From Limnobacter sp. (GTDB lineage Bacteria > Pseudomonadota > Gammaproteobacteria > Burkholderiales > Burkholderiaceae_E): a DNA stretch of 32,605 nt. This document shows positions 17,952 to 26,904 of this stretch, one piece after another; position 1 is the first letter of the stretch; each line of letters opens with the position of its first letter. The notes below the pieces were generated by a model that was not told where the DNA came from, searched no databases, and saw only the letters and a list, made by a program, of their open reading frames with translations. The position numbers and the translations under genes are program-made. The DNA lies in contig JAAZBL010000161.1 of the NCBI GenBank assembly GCA_012513825.1, positions 1 to 32,605 of the forward strand, in the 5' to 3' direction.

Positions 17952-18417
17952 GAGCGAACAAGTTCAGACGCCCGTGAAGAAGCGTGCCGGCACGACCGAG
18001 GTTCAGGATGTCCAACGCCCGGTCGCCCCGCAGGAGTCGCAGCAGAACGGCGCGCGACAGCAAGCCTCGCGCGGACGCCGGCAGACCCGGGCGATCATGC
18101 CGCGCGTCGACGTCCTCGAGGACGACAGGGGGATCACGCTGCTTGCCGACCTGCCCGGCGTCCCGAAGGACAAGCTCGACCTGCGCGTCGAAGGCGACAC
18201 GCTGCTGATCGAGGGCGAGGTTTTGCAGCAGACGCCCGAGAACCTGCAACCGGTCTACGCCGAGGTGCGCACTCCGAGCTATCGGCGCGCGTTCACGCTG
18301 AGTCGCGAGCTCGACTCCAATGCCATCGAGGCGAAACTGAAGGACGGGGTGCTCAGCTTGCGCATCCCGAAGCACGCGCACGCGCAGCCGCGCCGCATCG
18401 AGATCCAGACGGCATGA
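17950..18417 (+). CDS. Hsp20/alpha-crystallin small heat-shock protein (second of pair)
   Basis: Small heat-shock protein of 155 residues. Unlike its neighbour it has a long, Gln/Arg-rich disordered N-terminus (about 1-48). The alpha-crystallin domain follows: PRVDVLEDDRGITLLADLPG, DLRVEGDTLLIEGEV, TPSYRRAFTLSRELDSNAIE and AKLKDGVLSLRIPKHAHA. The protein ends RRIEIQTA, giving the I-x-I motif (IEI). It is transcribed with the first sHsp gene and its ribosome-binding region is duplicated in tandem. Differences in the N-terminal arms suggest distinct substrate or partner specificity within a hetero-oligomer. Downstream are GC-rich palindromes. Confidence 0.93.
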   Translation: MSEQVQTPVKKRAGTTEVQDVQRPVAPQESQQNGARQQASRGRRQTRAIMPRVDVLEDDRGITLLADLPGVPKDKLDLRVEGDTLLIEGEVLQQTPENLQPVYAEVRTPSYRRAFTLSRELDSNAIEAKLKDGVLSLRIPKHAHAQPRRIEIQTA

Positions 18418-18436
18418 TCGCCTGATCGCGTTGTAA

Positions 18437-18480
18437 GCGAGGGCGCGCCCTCGCATCGGCCGGCGCAGTCCGCGCCGGCC
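18437..18480. repeat. two GC-rich palindromes downstream of the sHsp genes
   Basis: An 18-bp perfect palindrome (18437-18454, GCGAGGGCGCGCCCTCGC) is followed by a 9-bp perfect hairpin stem, GGCCGGCGC (18458-18466) and GCGCCGGCC (18472-18480). No T-tract follows, so termination is possible but unproven. Confidence 0.6.
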
Positions 18481-18484
18481 GCGA

Positions 18485-18584
18485 AATGCTGCTCTGGCCG
18501 CGGAATGCTGCTCTTGCCGGGGCTCGCTGCTCCAGCCGGGGCTCGCTGCTCGCTGCTCCAGCCGGGGCACGCTGCTCCGGCCGG
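18485..18584. repeat. degenerate 19-bp tandem repeats
   Basis: Five imperfect copies of a unit like CTCGCTGCTCCAGCCGGGG run from 18485 to 18584; the fourth copy carries an inserted CTCGCTGCT. The first copies begin AATGCTGCTC. They fill the gap between convergent genes and lack the spacer structure of a CRISPR array. They may arise by slippage. Confidence 0.75.
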
Positions 18585-18596
18585 CGCGTCGCCGGG

Positions 18597-19595
18597 CTAT
18601 CCCGCCCCCCTCGCCTCGCCGGTACGGACACCCGCCGACTCGCGGATCGCTTTGCCCGTCGCCCTCGCCTGCTGCGACTCCTCGCGCATTCGCGCGATTT
18701 CTTCCGCAGGCACGCGCTCGACGTTCATGTAGTCGAGCTTCCACTCGTGCGACGCGCTCCAGCGCTGCGGCGACTGCACGGTCGTACGCGGCGCGGGTGC
18801 CGATTCGAGTACGCGCAAGGCCAGTTCGAGCGTCGCCGCCTGCGATTCCGGATCCCCAGGCTTGCCCGCGGCGTTGCCGAGCGGAAAGTCGGAGAACAGG
18901 AACCTGGGCACGCCGACGTGCTCGACGATGTCCTTGGCACAGCCCATGATCACCGAGGAAATACCGGCGGCTTCGAGCGCGCGTGCCACGAGGCTCAACG
19001 TCTGGTGGCAGACCGGACAATTGGCGACGAGAATCGCCACGTCGGCACGGCAGCGTTCGAGCAGGATCGGGATGTCGACTTCGATCGTATGGCGCTGGCT
19101 GCGGTTCGTGGGCACGCCGTGCGCGTATTCGGCGACGCGGCCGATGCGGCCGCGCGCGGCGAAGCTGCGCAGCATCGGCAGCGGGAACCAGCAATCGGGA
19201 TCCTCCATCGACGTGTGCCTGCGGTCGATGCTGACGTGCGAGATCCGCAGATCGTGGTCTTTTCCCGTGTCGATCAGGTAGGGCACGTAGAACTTCGCGG
19301 CAGCGTTGTACGGCGCGCCCGGGCCCTGCGGCCCCTTGCCGGGCTGGAACGGCGCCGCGGTCGTGAACAGCGCGACCGTCGATCCGGACAACGGCTTCTT
19401 CAGCGGCGTGAAAGGGACATCGGCAAAATGCGCGTAGCGGTACGGGTTGCCGTAGCCGAGCGCCAGGTACCAGTCGCGCGTGCGCTTCATGTACGGAATC
19501 GGTACGTCGTCGTCGTGCGCGAAGGATGCAGGGGCGTTCGGCCCGGACGGATCGAGCGAACGTCCGGTAGCAGCGGGGTGGTCGGCCTGGCTCAT
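18597..19595 (-). CDS. GrdB/PrdB-like reductase-family protein with Cys at the Sec site
   Basis: Protein of 332 residues that resembles the glycine/sarcosine/betaine reductase selenoprotein B and D-proline reductase family. Characteristic stretches are VPIPYMKRTRDWYLALGY, GYGNPYRYAHFADVPFTP, the central LVANCPVCHQTLSLVARALE and VPRFLFSDFPLGNAAGKPGD. In clostridial relatives a selenocysteine sits in this redox region; here it is a plain CPVC motif and no in-frame TGA is present. Proteobacterial members are widely annotated by homology, but their substrates are not established; a dithiol or Cys-based reductive reaction is inferred. No grdA/C/D-like genes accompany it. The gene is divergent from the DUF4142 gene across a repeat-rich gap. 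The ATG at 19595 is the first in frame with protein-like sequence. Confidence 0.75.
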   Translation of the reverse strand: MSQADHPAATGRSLDPSGPNAPASFAHDDDVPIPYMKRTRDWYLALGYGNPYRYAHFADVPFTPLKKPLSGSTVALFTTAAPFQPGKGPQGPGAPYNAAAKFYVPYLIDTGKDHDLRISHVSIDRRHTSMEDPDCWFPLPMLRSFAARGRIGRVAEYAHGVPTNRSQRHTIEVDIPILLERCRADVAILVANCPVCHQTLSLVARALEAAGISSVIMGCAKDIVEHVGVPRFLFSDFPLGNAAGKPGDPESQAATLELALRVLESAPAPRTTVQSPQRWSASHEWKLDYMNVERVPAEEIARMREESQQARATGKAIRESAGVRTGEARGAG

Positions 19596-19699
19596 CGGTG
19601 AAGGACTTCTCGAATGGGATCATGCGCGGATCGGGCCACCCTCCCCGCGCAGCTCGAGCATGCCGGAATCGGACGATCGCTGCATCCGACTCGCGGGAC

Positions 19700-19760
19700 A
19701 CTCGTATTCGTATCGACGACTTTCTCGAACCGGATTCCGGTACGAGTCAGCCGATACGAA
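19700..19760. promoter_or_regulatory. compound inverted repeats in divergent gap
   Basis: ACTCGTA (19700-19706) pairs with TACGAGT (19741-19747), and TTCGTATCG (19707-19715) pairs with CGATACGAA (19752-19760). All arms are perfect. The pairs are interleaved, not nested, so both hairpins cannot form together. Within the left arm TCGTAT is directly repeated (19702-19713). A multi-site operator between the GrdB-like and DUF4142 genes is likely. Confidence 0.45.
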
Positions 19761-19837
19761 GTGCCGCATGGCTCCGACGCCGGTTTCGCGACGCGGCTGG
19801 CACAATCGAGGGCGACCGTCGTGACAGGAGAACTGCC

Positions 19838-20482
19838 GTGAGATCCCCGAACCTGCATCGATACATGGCCTCGGCGCTCCTTTGGATCGGGTTCGTCACG
19901 GTGGCAGCGGCCCAGGGCGGCAGCGCGGAATCCGAACGTTCGGGAGCGGCGAGCCCGGCGGCAACACCGTCGCCGGCCGTGCAGGCCGACGCCGACGCGA
20001 AGCCTGCGATGCTTGCCGACGAAGACCGCGAGTTCATCCGCAAGGCCGCGCTGGCCAGCATGGTCGAGGTCGCGCTCGGCCAGCTCGCGCAGGCGCTGGC
20101 CGACAGCGAGCAGGTGAAGCAGTTCGCCCGGCAGATGGTCGAAGACCATGGCAAGGTCAACGACCAACTGGTCGCGTTCGGCAAGGACAGGGGCGTCGGC
20201 GTGCCTCCGGAGCTCGACAGGAAGCACGAAGCCTTGATCGGCAAGCTGAAGTCGCTGTGGGGTGCCGACTTCGATCGCGAGTACATGAAGGCGATGGTCG
20301 CCGATCACGAGGAATCGATCGCCCTGTACGAACGCCAGGCAAGCGCGGGCCGCGATCCCGAGCTCGAGGCCTTCGCCAGCAGGACGCTGCCGGTCCTCGA
20401 AGCGCACCTGGAGCTGGCGCGAGCGACGCACGACGCGCTCCCGGGCGCGCCAGGCGGAAACGCCGGCGAACGCGGTTCATGA
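19838..20482 (+). CDS. DUF4142-family exported protein
   Basis: Exported helical protein of 214 residues. A signal peptide spans about residues 1-27 (hydrophobic ASALLWIGFVTVAAAQ). After a low-complexity Ala/Ser/Pro linker, the DUF4142 (ferritin-like four-helix) domain begins at about residue 56: DREFIRKAALASMVEVALGQ, LAQALADSEQVKQFARQMVE, DHGKVNDQL, then DREYMKAMVADHEESIALYE. These proteins are found in the periplasm or outer membrane and have been linked to stress, but function is unknown. The start is a GTG at 19838 preceded by AGGAGA; the frame is open further upstream, but that part is Arg-rich and lacks a signal sequence. The large minus-strand gene ends 51 bp downstream in the opposite orientation. 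Confidence 0.85.
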   Translation: MRSPNLHRYMASALLWIGFVTVAAAQGGSAESERSGAASPAATPSPAVQADADAKPAMLADEDREFIRKAALASMVEVALGQLAQALADSEQVKQFARQMVEDHGKVNDQLVAFGKDRGVGVPPELDRKHEALIGKLKSLWGADFDREYMKAMVADHEESIALYERQASAGRDPELEAFASRTLPVLEAHLELARATHDALPGAPGGNAGERGS

Positions 20483-20533
20483 ATCGCATGAATCGCCCGC
20501 GCCGGCCTGGCTCCAGACACCCAGGCGCTTCGC

Positions 20534-23500
20534 TCAGCCAGGCACCCCTTCGCCCGTCAATGGCACCGTGAGGTCGGGCAGCGCCCCGGCAAGATCGAGC
20601 ACCAGCTCGCCGACGCTGGCGCCGACGCGGGTCGGACGGAAGCGGATCAGCAACTCCAGCAAGTCTCCGGGCAGGATCGTCGCATCGGTCAACGGCCGCG
20701 GCTGCGGATCCACGCTGGCGACGTTGCCGGCGAGCACCGTGAAGTCGCGACTGGGCTGCCCGGCCGCATCCAGGATCCGGAACGAGTGGCCGAGCACGGT
20801 CGCCGAGGCGAGGCCGAGGTTGTTGATCTGCAGCGTTCGGTAGTGCGCCGCGATCGGCGGAAGCTGCGGATCGACCGGAAAAGCCGGGAAATCGATCCGC
20901 GACGCGTTCAGCAGGATGTCGGTTCCGGCGGCATGCACGACGGCAACGAGTTCGATGCCGATCGTCGGCGCGTTCGGCGCGTTCGATGCGATCGACAACT
21001 GGCCCGTTATCGTCCCGAGCCGGGCGGGCGCCGAGAAGCGGACGCCGATGTCGAACCGGCCACCCGCGGCAACGACGACCGGAGGCGCAGGCGTCGGCGC
21101 GAACGCCGGCTCGCTCGTTTCGAGCCCCGTCACCGTCAGTGCGCCGCGCCCGGTGTTGGCAACCCGGACCGCCAGGATCCGTTCTTCGCCTGCCGCAACC
21201 GGGCCGAAGGCCAGGCGCGTCGGAACGGCCTCGATGAACGGTGACTCTGCCGTCGCCAGGATCTCGAGGCTGACCGCACGGCCCGACAGGTCGCGCGCCG
21301 TCACCCGGGTCTGGTGCGAGCCCGGAACGACGGGGTCGTACTGGACCCTGAAGTCCAGGAAGTTGCCGGGATCCACCCGCGCAGGAAACATCGGTGGGTC
21401 GAGCAGGCTCAGGCCGACTGCCGGGTCCTCGATCTCGATCGAGACGATGAGCGCGGGGATCGATCCGAAGTTGCGGATCGCATCGGAGAGCACGGCCGCC
21501 TGCCCGCCGGTGGGCACCGTCGTGAAGCGCATCGGCGACGAACGGATGAAGCCCCAGTCGGAAGCCCCTTCGTCGACGTATTGCCGGGTGACCAGGTGCA
21601 GATCGGCACCGTCGAGATAGCAGCACTCCAGCGGGCCGGCCCGGTCGAGGAGCCTGTCCGAGTATTCCTGGAACAGGTCGCGCACGAAGCCGACGATGCC
21701 GCCGGTGTCGAACTCGAGATCCCGGTCGTTGACGATGTCGGTCACCACGGCGCCGGCGATCGGGTCGGCGAAAAGCGCGGCCCAGGCCGAGGTGGCGCCC
21801 AGGCCTCCGAGGCCCGGGCCGAGCAGGTTCAGCACCGCGCCGGCGACACCGGAACCCAGGATGGCAACCAGCAAGGCCTTGTCGAACCCGACGCCGACGT
21901 CCACATCGAAGGCTGCCAGATCGAGCCTGACCTGGCGCAGATACCAGCTCAGCCTGCCGTTGTCGGTGACGAACGGAGCGATCTCCATCGTCACCGTGCT
22001 TGGCGAGCGCGTCTGCGCGCGGAACTCGAATCTTTCCCTCGATATGCCGAGATCGACGACCTCCGAGCCGCGAGCGGCAATCACCGGCACGGTCAGCACG
22101 CCGCGGAACGCGCCCTGCCTGCGACCTGCACCGTCGATCCAGCCCGCGCTCGACATGCGAACGCCGGCCAGAGCGACACGGTCGATCGTGTCGACGTCGA
22201 AGCCGTCGCCGATATCGAAGGCGAAAGCCTCGTTGATCTGGTCGGCGAAGTTTCCGGCGAACTCGTCGATCAGCGGCTGGGGGATACCGCAAGGGACGTA
22301 GTGCCCGACGACGCGCGGATCGGGATCGCCGACTTGCGCCACCGAGATCAGCGGGCGAACGGAAAGGTTGATCCGGTCGCCGACCGTTCTGAGCGTGTAG
22401 AAAATCTTCTCCGGAAGAAAACGCTGCTGGCCGTCGACGTACTGGAGGCTGCCGTCTGCGCGCCGCGCTTCTCCGAACGGATCGTTGGCGACGATCTCCC
22501 AGTTGGTCGCCCTGCCGTTCTCGTCCGGATCGACCTGGACGACTTCGACATCGAAGCCGCCGGCCTGCAGCGGCGCCACCGCGAGTCCATGGTCGGCGAA
22601 GACCGCGCCGAGTGCGAATCGTCCGGCCTCGAGCGCCATGGCCGCCTGTGGCTTGAGTTCCACGATCACGCCCGCAATCAGGACGTCGACCCGCTCGATG
22701 CCGTCGCCGGGCCCGGTCGAAAGAATGCTGAGCTGTGTGATGGCCGGGGTTCGGCGCGGCAGCCGCCAGATCATGTCGGCGAGCCGGTTGTGCGTATACC
22801 AGTAACCGAGCCACCAGGGCAGCGGCCCGCTTCCCTCCGGATACAGCCGCAGATCGAATGCGTTGTTGAAGACGGCGGATCGCACCGTGTCCCGGGCCGT
22901 TTCAGCGCGCAGCAATCGGCAGGTCAGTCCGACGTCTTCGAACAGCGGCGTCATCGAGATGCGCCGCCTGCGAAAGATCGGCGCATCGGGTGCATCGTCG
23001 CCCGGCAGGAACGGACCGGAATCCGGGCTGAAGAAGTGGATCGGTTGCGACGTACCGAAGCTGCGGCCGTTGCCGGCGCCCCAGATGTCCCGATAGACGA
23101 CCGCGCATGCCGCATTGGAGCGCCGTGCCAGCGCCGCGGCGAAGCCGGTCGAGCGATCGATGTCCGCGACGCGTCGATCCTCGACCGTCGCCAGGTCCGT
23201 GTCGATGCGCGCCAGGTGCAGCGCACCGCCTCCGAACGCGAACTGCACCTGCGCACGCCGCGACGGCGCGAGCGCCGGAGCGAAGTGGAACAGGGACTGG
23301 CCGCTTCCCCTGACGACCTGGCCCGCCGCCTGTCCGTCGGTATCGGTGAGCACCGTGCCGAATACGTCGGCGATGTCGAGCTTCCCCACTTCGGCGAAGC
23401 TCCAGCGGCCGCCACTCCGGACGCCTGCGACGTAGCGCGGCGACGCGGCCACGTCGGCGACGAAACCGACCACGCTGCGGTTCGCCGAATCGATGACGAT

Positions 23501-25744
23501 GCGCGGGCAGGCACCGATGTTCGTCGCCGCGATGCCCGGCAACGACCAGAGCAGCGGCCCGACACGCCACCGGGCGCCATCGGGTTCGATTTCCACGAGG
23601 CGCCAGTCGCCGCCGGCGCCGGCGGACACGCATGCGACGAGCCGCGCGTCCCCGTCGCTTTCGAGCGCCAGGTCGACATCGACGTACGCGAATCGGTCGT
23701 CGACCAGCGTCTCGGTCCATCGGCCGTCGTCCTGCCGCCGGTACAGCAGCAGGCGGCTGCGGGGGCTGCCGTCGTCCAGGTCCGGCGCCGTACCGATCGC
23801 CGCGATGACCGGCTGTCCCGTGCGGGGATCGTTCGCGATCGCGACCCGGGAGCACCAGATGCCGTCTGCAAGCCGCTCCGGTGCCCTGCTTTCGCCGTAT
23901 GCGTAGGGCGCCGATTCGCGATAGACGAGCCGCCCTGCGGCGACGGCCGTCGGCTCGAGCGGCAGATCCTGGATGACGCGCTCTTCGTCGCCGTCGGCGT
24001 TGGTCAACGTGACTCGAACCGGCGTCGTCCGCACGAACAATTCGCGCAGCCTGCCTGCGACGCCGCTCGACCGGGCCGCGTCGATGCCGTCGCGGCTTGC
24101 ATGAACGTAGGCGATTCCAAGCGTGATGCCGTCGGGCAGGACCGCGATTGGCGCAGTCGGCGAATAGGTCATCACACCGAGCGCGTAAGCCGGCCATCGA
24201 AGGCGGAACACGCCGTAGAGCGCTGCGATGGCGGAGAAGTTGTCGCGCTGCTCGTCAATGAACGCGGCCATCGAACGGATCGCCTGCGTCCCCTGCGGAT
24301 CGGGCGGCGCCGACCGGATCGGCGGCAGGCCGGACACGGGCAATCGCGTATAGTCGGCGATCGCACTGGCTGCGAGCTCCTCGTGCAGTTCGGTCGGGTC
24401 GCTGATGTTGCGCGAGTCCCAGAACAGTCCGGCGTCGCCCTGGAGCGTGAACGCCAGCCGGTGTCCGTAGTGGGGCAGAAGCCGCGCCCAGTCCCCGGCG
24501 ACAAAGGCTTCGACGTCGTCTGCGCTGCCGGCCGAACCGATCGTCACGCCGTAGCTGACGTGCGGCCGGTTCAACGAGTCGAACACCAGTTCGTGGCCGT
24601 AAAGCGGCGATCCGAGCGCAACCCGCTTCGGCGGCGGATGGCGCCGCACGGCGATGCGAACGGTATGGGGTGGAGCGTTCGGCCGGTCGGGCAGGCGTGC
24701 CGTCACGTCGATCACGCGGTCGCCGGCGATCGGCAACGGAATGCCGCCGCGCGCGAACGCGCGAGCGGCCCGGTTCGCCACGACGCCGTCGACTTCGACG
24801 ATCGCCCGATCGTCGGTGACTTCGCCGGCGACCATCGATTCGACAGCGCCCGAGTAACCGACCCATTCGCCGATTGCATTGGCGTAGAGTCTCGGTGCGT
24901 CGATCCTGATCCCTGGCGTCCCCGGAAAGAACGACGAGAAACGGTCGGTGACGACCGTCAGCGTTGCTTCCGATTCGTCGACGGCGATCGGGCGCAATTC
25001 GCGATAACGAGTCTGCTCGTCGTCTAGCGCGAGGACGACCAGATCGGCGGGGGCCAGTCCCGCGGCACGGGCCGCGTCCGCGTCATAGGGTAGATCCAGG
25101 CGCGCTCCCGTTGTCGGGAGTCGGTCGGCCACGACATGGACCGCGGGTCCGACGGCTTTCTGCCCGGGCAGCAGTGGAGGCAGCGTTGCCGGATCGCGTT
25201 CGGCGAGCGTGACCTTGCCGACGTTGCCCAGGCCGGTGGTATCGAGCCGGATCCTGGCGCCGGGTTTCGTGCCCCGGAACCGGCTCTCGATCGCCAGGCT
25301 CTTGCCGGACATTTCGGCAAGCTCGAAGCTCGTTGCCGTTTCGGGGTCGGCCGCAACGAACCTGAACGGAGCCGCCCGGACGCGCGACGACGCCCCCGGA
25401 TCGACTTCCATTCGTAGTTCGGCACGCCAGGGACCGGTCGAAGCAAACGCGCCCTCGATGCGGCCGGAGAAGCGTCGCGGCCTGGACTGCGCGGCATCCG
25501 ACGAATCCGTGAAGTCGACGCAGATCTCGCGCAAGGACTCGGGGGCCACGTCGACGGCGACGACCAGTGCATCGTTCGCGAGAGAAGCGCCGTCGACGGC
25601 GATGTCGGCCAGTACGCCCTGGCAGCCGCCCTCGTCGTCGTTGAACGCGATCCGCTCGAAGTGCAGGAACGCCGGGGGCCCATCCGGAGAATCGGCGGCG
25701 CAGATCCGCAGCGTGATGCCGCGTGCTCGGGTCGCTCCGTCCAT
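20534..25744 (-). CDS. 1736-residue multidomain protein with ASH-type C-terminus
   Basis: Giant protein of unknown function. No signal peptide is seen at its start (MDGATRARGITLRIC). Visible parts in order: an N-terminal beta-rich region; a ZU5-like segment near 210-275 (ARLDLPYDADAARAAGL ending TVVTDRFSSFFPG); propeller-like repeats between about 390 and 860 (FDSLNRPHVSYG, RSRLLLYRRQDDGRW, CPRIVIDSANRSVVGF); a long unassigned middle; a hydrophobic Gly/Ala-rich stretch near 1290-1335 (LLVAILGSGVAGAVLNLLGP); and at least two ASH/HYDIN-like immunoglobulin-fold domains after about 1500 (TRLAFGPVAAGEERILAVRV, RIDFPAFPVDPQLPPIAAHY). The start lies 8 bp after the MBL gene's stop with GAGG ahead, so it is the last gene of the operon. 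An intracellular, membrane-active or specially secreted protein is possible. A large antisense frame covers it but is a shadow. Confidence 0.85.
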   Translation of the reverse strand: MDGATRARGITLRICAADSPDGPPAFLHFERIAFNDDEGGCQGVLADIAVDGASLANDALVVAVDVAPESLREICVDFTDSSDAAQSRPRRFSGRIEGAFASTGPWRAELRMEVDPGASSRVRAAPFRFVAADPETATSFELAEMSGKSLAIESRFRGTKPGARIRLDTTGLGNVGKVTLAERDPATLPPLLPGQKAVGPAVHVVADRLPTTGARLDLPYDADAARAAGLAPADLVVLALDDEQTRYRELRPIAVDESEATLTVVTDRFSSFFPGTPGIRIDAPRLYANAIGEWVGYSGAVESMVAGEVTDDRAIVEVDGVVANRAARAFARGGIPLPIAGDRVIDVTARLPDRPNAPPHTVRIAVRRHPPPKRVALGSPLYGHELVFDSLNRPHVSYGVTIGSAGSADDVEAFVAGDWARLLPHYGHRLAFTLQGDAGLFWDSRNISDPTELHEELAASAIADYTRLPVSGLPPIRSAPPDPQGTQAIRSMAAFIDEQRDNFSAIAALYGVFRLRWPAYALGVMTYSPTAPIAVLPDGITLGIAYVHASRDGIDAARSSGVAGRLRELFVRTTPVRVTLTNADGDEERVIQDLPLEPTAVAAGRLVYRESAPYAYGESRAPERLADGIWCSRVAIANDPRTGQPVIAAIGTAPDLDDGSPRSRLLLYRRQDDGRWTETLVDDRFAYVDVDLALESDGDARLVACVSAGAGGDWRLVEIEPDGARWRVGPLLWSLPGIAATNIGACPRIVIDSANRSVVGFVADVAASPRYVAGVRSGGRWSFAEVGKLDIADVFGTVLTDTDGQAAGQVVRGSGQSLFHFAPALAPSRRAQVQFAFGGGALHLARIDTDLATVEDRRVADIDRSTGFAAALARRSNAACAVVYRDIWGAGNGRSFGTSQPIHFFSPDSGPFLPGDDAPDAPIFRRRRISMTPLFEDVGLTCRLLRAETARDTVRSAVFNNAFDLRLYPEGSGPLPWWLGYWYTHNRLADMIWRLPRRTPAITQLSILSTGPGDGIERVDVLIAGVIVELKPQAAMALEAGRFALGAVFADHGLAVAPLQAGGFDVEVVQVDPDENGRATNWEIVANDPFGEARRADGSLQYVDGQQRFLPEKIFYTLRTVGDRINLSVRPLISVAQVGDPDPRVVGHYVPCGIPQPLIDEFAGNFADQINEAFAFDIGDGFDVDTIDRVALAGVRMSSAGWIDGAGRRQGAFRGVLTVPVIAARGSEVVDLGISRERFEFRAQTRSPSTVTMEIAPFVTDNGRLSWYLRQVRLDLAAFDVDVGVGFDKALLVAILGSGVAGAVLNLLGPGLGGLGATSAWAALFADPIAGAVVTDIVNDRDLEFDTGGIVGFVRDLFQEYSDRLLDRAGPLECCYLDGADLHLVTRQYVDEGASDWGFIRSSPMRFTTVPTGGQAAVLSDAIRNFGSIPALIVSIEIEDPAVGLSLLDPPMFPARVDPGNFLDFRVQYDPVVPGSHQTRVTARDLSGRAVSLEILATAESPFIEAVPTRLAFGPVAAGEERILAVRVANTGRGALTVTGLETSEPAFAPTPAPPVVVAAGGRFDIGVRFSAPARLGTITGQLSIASNAPNAPTIGIELVAVVHAAGTDILLNASRIDFPAFPVDPQLPPIAAHYRTLQINNLGLASATVLGHSFRILDAAGQPSRDFTVLAGNVASVDPQPRPLTDATILPGDLLELLIRFRPTRVGASVGELVLDLAGALPDLTVPLTGEGVPG

Positions 25745-25752
25745 GCCCGCCC

Positions 25753-26880
25753 TCACCGACCCCTGTACACCGGGGGCATGCGACACGCCGCCGGCAAGGC
25801 GACGTCGACGGACAAGGTGATCCCGCCTTGCGGCGTTTCCGGGAAGTTGACCTCGCGCCGATGACCGCCGAGCAGACCCGGCTCGCTCCATCGGCGGTTG
25901 TGCGGCGTGTCGTGATTGAACCAGATGGCCGCCCGCGGCTGTCCGAGGATCACGCGGGCCATCGCTTCGTCGTCCGGATGCCTGAAGTGCTTGTTGTCGG
26001 TGCTGACGATGCAGTGCCGCGCATCGACTTCGGCGAGCAGGTCCATCGTGATGTTCGCGCTGCTGCCGTGATGGCTGAGCTTGAACACGTCGATCGGCAA
26101 CGGACCGGTGATCGCCCGGCTGGCCTTCAGCGCCCGCAGCGCCGGGCCGAGCACGCTTGCGAATGCGTCGGCGGCCAGCAGTACCGAAGCACCGCGATGC
26201 TCGAGCAGGAACGCGATGCTCGATCCGTTGGCTTTCGCGGTGTCGCGCTTCGTCCGGCGCGCGGCCAGTTCTTCGATCGATGCAGCCGCTCCGCCGCCGG
26301 GGCCGCCTCGCTCGACGGCGTCGGGCTCGACCGCGTCGGACTCCCCGCGACGCAACTTGGCCAGTTCGGTGGCCCAGACCCTGAACAGCGCATCGAGTCG
26401 CTCGGGACTGGGCGACAGCAGCGTGATCACCGGCCCTGCAAGCGTCTCATGTCGCACCGGCCGATCCTCGGCCGGCATCGCCACGACGCCGCGGCCGAAC
26501 GCCAGATTCCACGGCCGATCGGCTGCCGGCAGGGCCAGCGCTTCGGCGAGCCGCTGGCCTTCGGCCACGCCGCGAACGAGCGGCGCATTGAACCAGATGT
26601 CCCCGTAGTCGATGTTCAGTTCGTCGTCGGCCAGCAGCCGGGAGACACCGCCGATGTGGTCGTGGTCGATGTGGCTGACGACCAGCAGGTCGATCCTGCG
26701 CCGCCCTGCGGCATCGACAGGCAACGCGGCGAGGCGCCGACGCAGCGCCGGCCAGGTCTTCGACGGGCCGGTATCGACGAGCATGCGCCAGACGCCGCCC
26801 TGCTCGAGCGCACAGCTGACGAGCAGGCAATCGCCGTAGGAGGCAGGCAGCGCTTCGATCCGGATCGCTTCGTCTGGCAT
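25753..26880 (-). CDS. ComEC-type metallo-beta-lactamase-fold hydrolase
   Basis: MBL-fold hydrolase of 375 residues. The metal-binding motif HIDHDHIGG lies at residues 70-78, preceded by the LVDTGPS strand at about 35. Later come DVFKLSHHGSSANIT and HCIVSTDNKHFRHPDDEAM, features of the ComEC/Rec2 C-terminal hydrolase branch, where members cleave nucleic acids or nucleotides. There is no signal peptide or membrane segment, so it is predicted cytoplasmic. A charged insertion (about residues 185-225) separates the two halves. The ATG at 26880 follows GCGAGG; a GTG at 26886 is an alternative. It sits between the lysozyme-like gene (24 bp) and the giant gene (8 bp), so all three are probably co-transcribed. 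Related stand-alone MBL proteins occur in conflict systems such as AVAST; a role here is inference. Confidence 0.88.
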   Translation of the reverse strand: MPDEAIRIEALPASYGDCLLVSCALEQGGVWRMLVDTGPSKTWPALRRRLAALPVDAAGRRRIDLLVVSHIDHDHIGGVSRLLADDELNIDYGDIWFNAPLVRGVAEGQRLAEALALPAADRPWNLAFGRGVVAMPAEDRPVRHETLAGPVITLLSPSPERLDALFRVWATELAKLRRGESDAVEPDAVERGGPGGGAAASIEELAARRTKRDTAKANGSSIAFLLEHRGASVLLAADAFASVLGPALRALKASRAITGPLPIDVFKLSHHGSSANITMDLLAEVDARHCIVSTDNKHFRHPDDEAMARVILGQPRAAIWFNHDTPHNRRWSEPGLLGGHRREVNFPETPQGGITLSVDVALPAACRMPPVYRGR

Positions 26881-26904
26881 CGTCACCTCGCTCGCGACAG
26901 CCGC

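Noticed and set aside
18485-18584. Possible CRISPR array
   Set aside because: The repeats abut directly, are about 19 bp and imperfect, and have no spacers or cas genes nearby.
17533-19701. A 722-codon minus-strand frame spanning the sHsp genes and part of the GrdB-like gene
   Set aside because: It crosses real genes in other frames, runs through tandem repeats and has low-complexity Arg-rich sequence.
21314-25027. A plus-strand open frame of over 1200 codons opposite the giant gene
   Set aside because: The translation is Arg/Asp/Ala-rich without domains, as expected for the complement of a GC-rich gene; the minus-strand protein has recognisable domains and an operon start.
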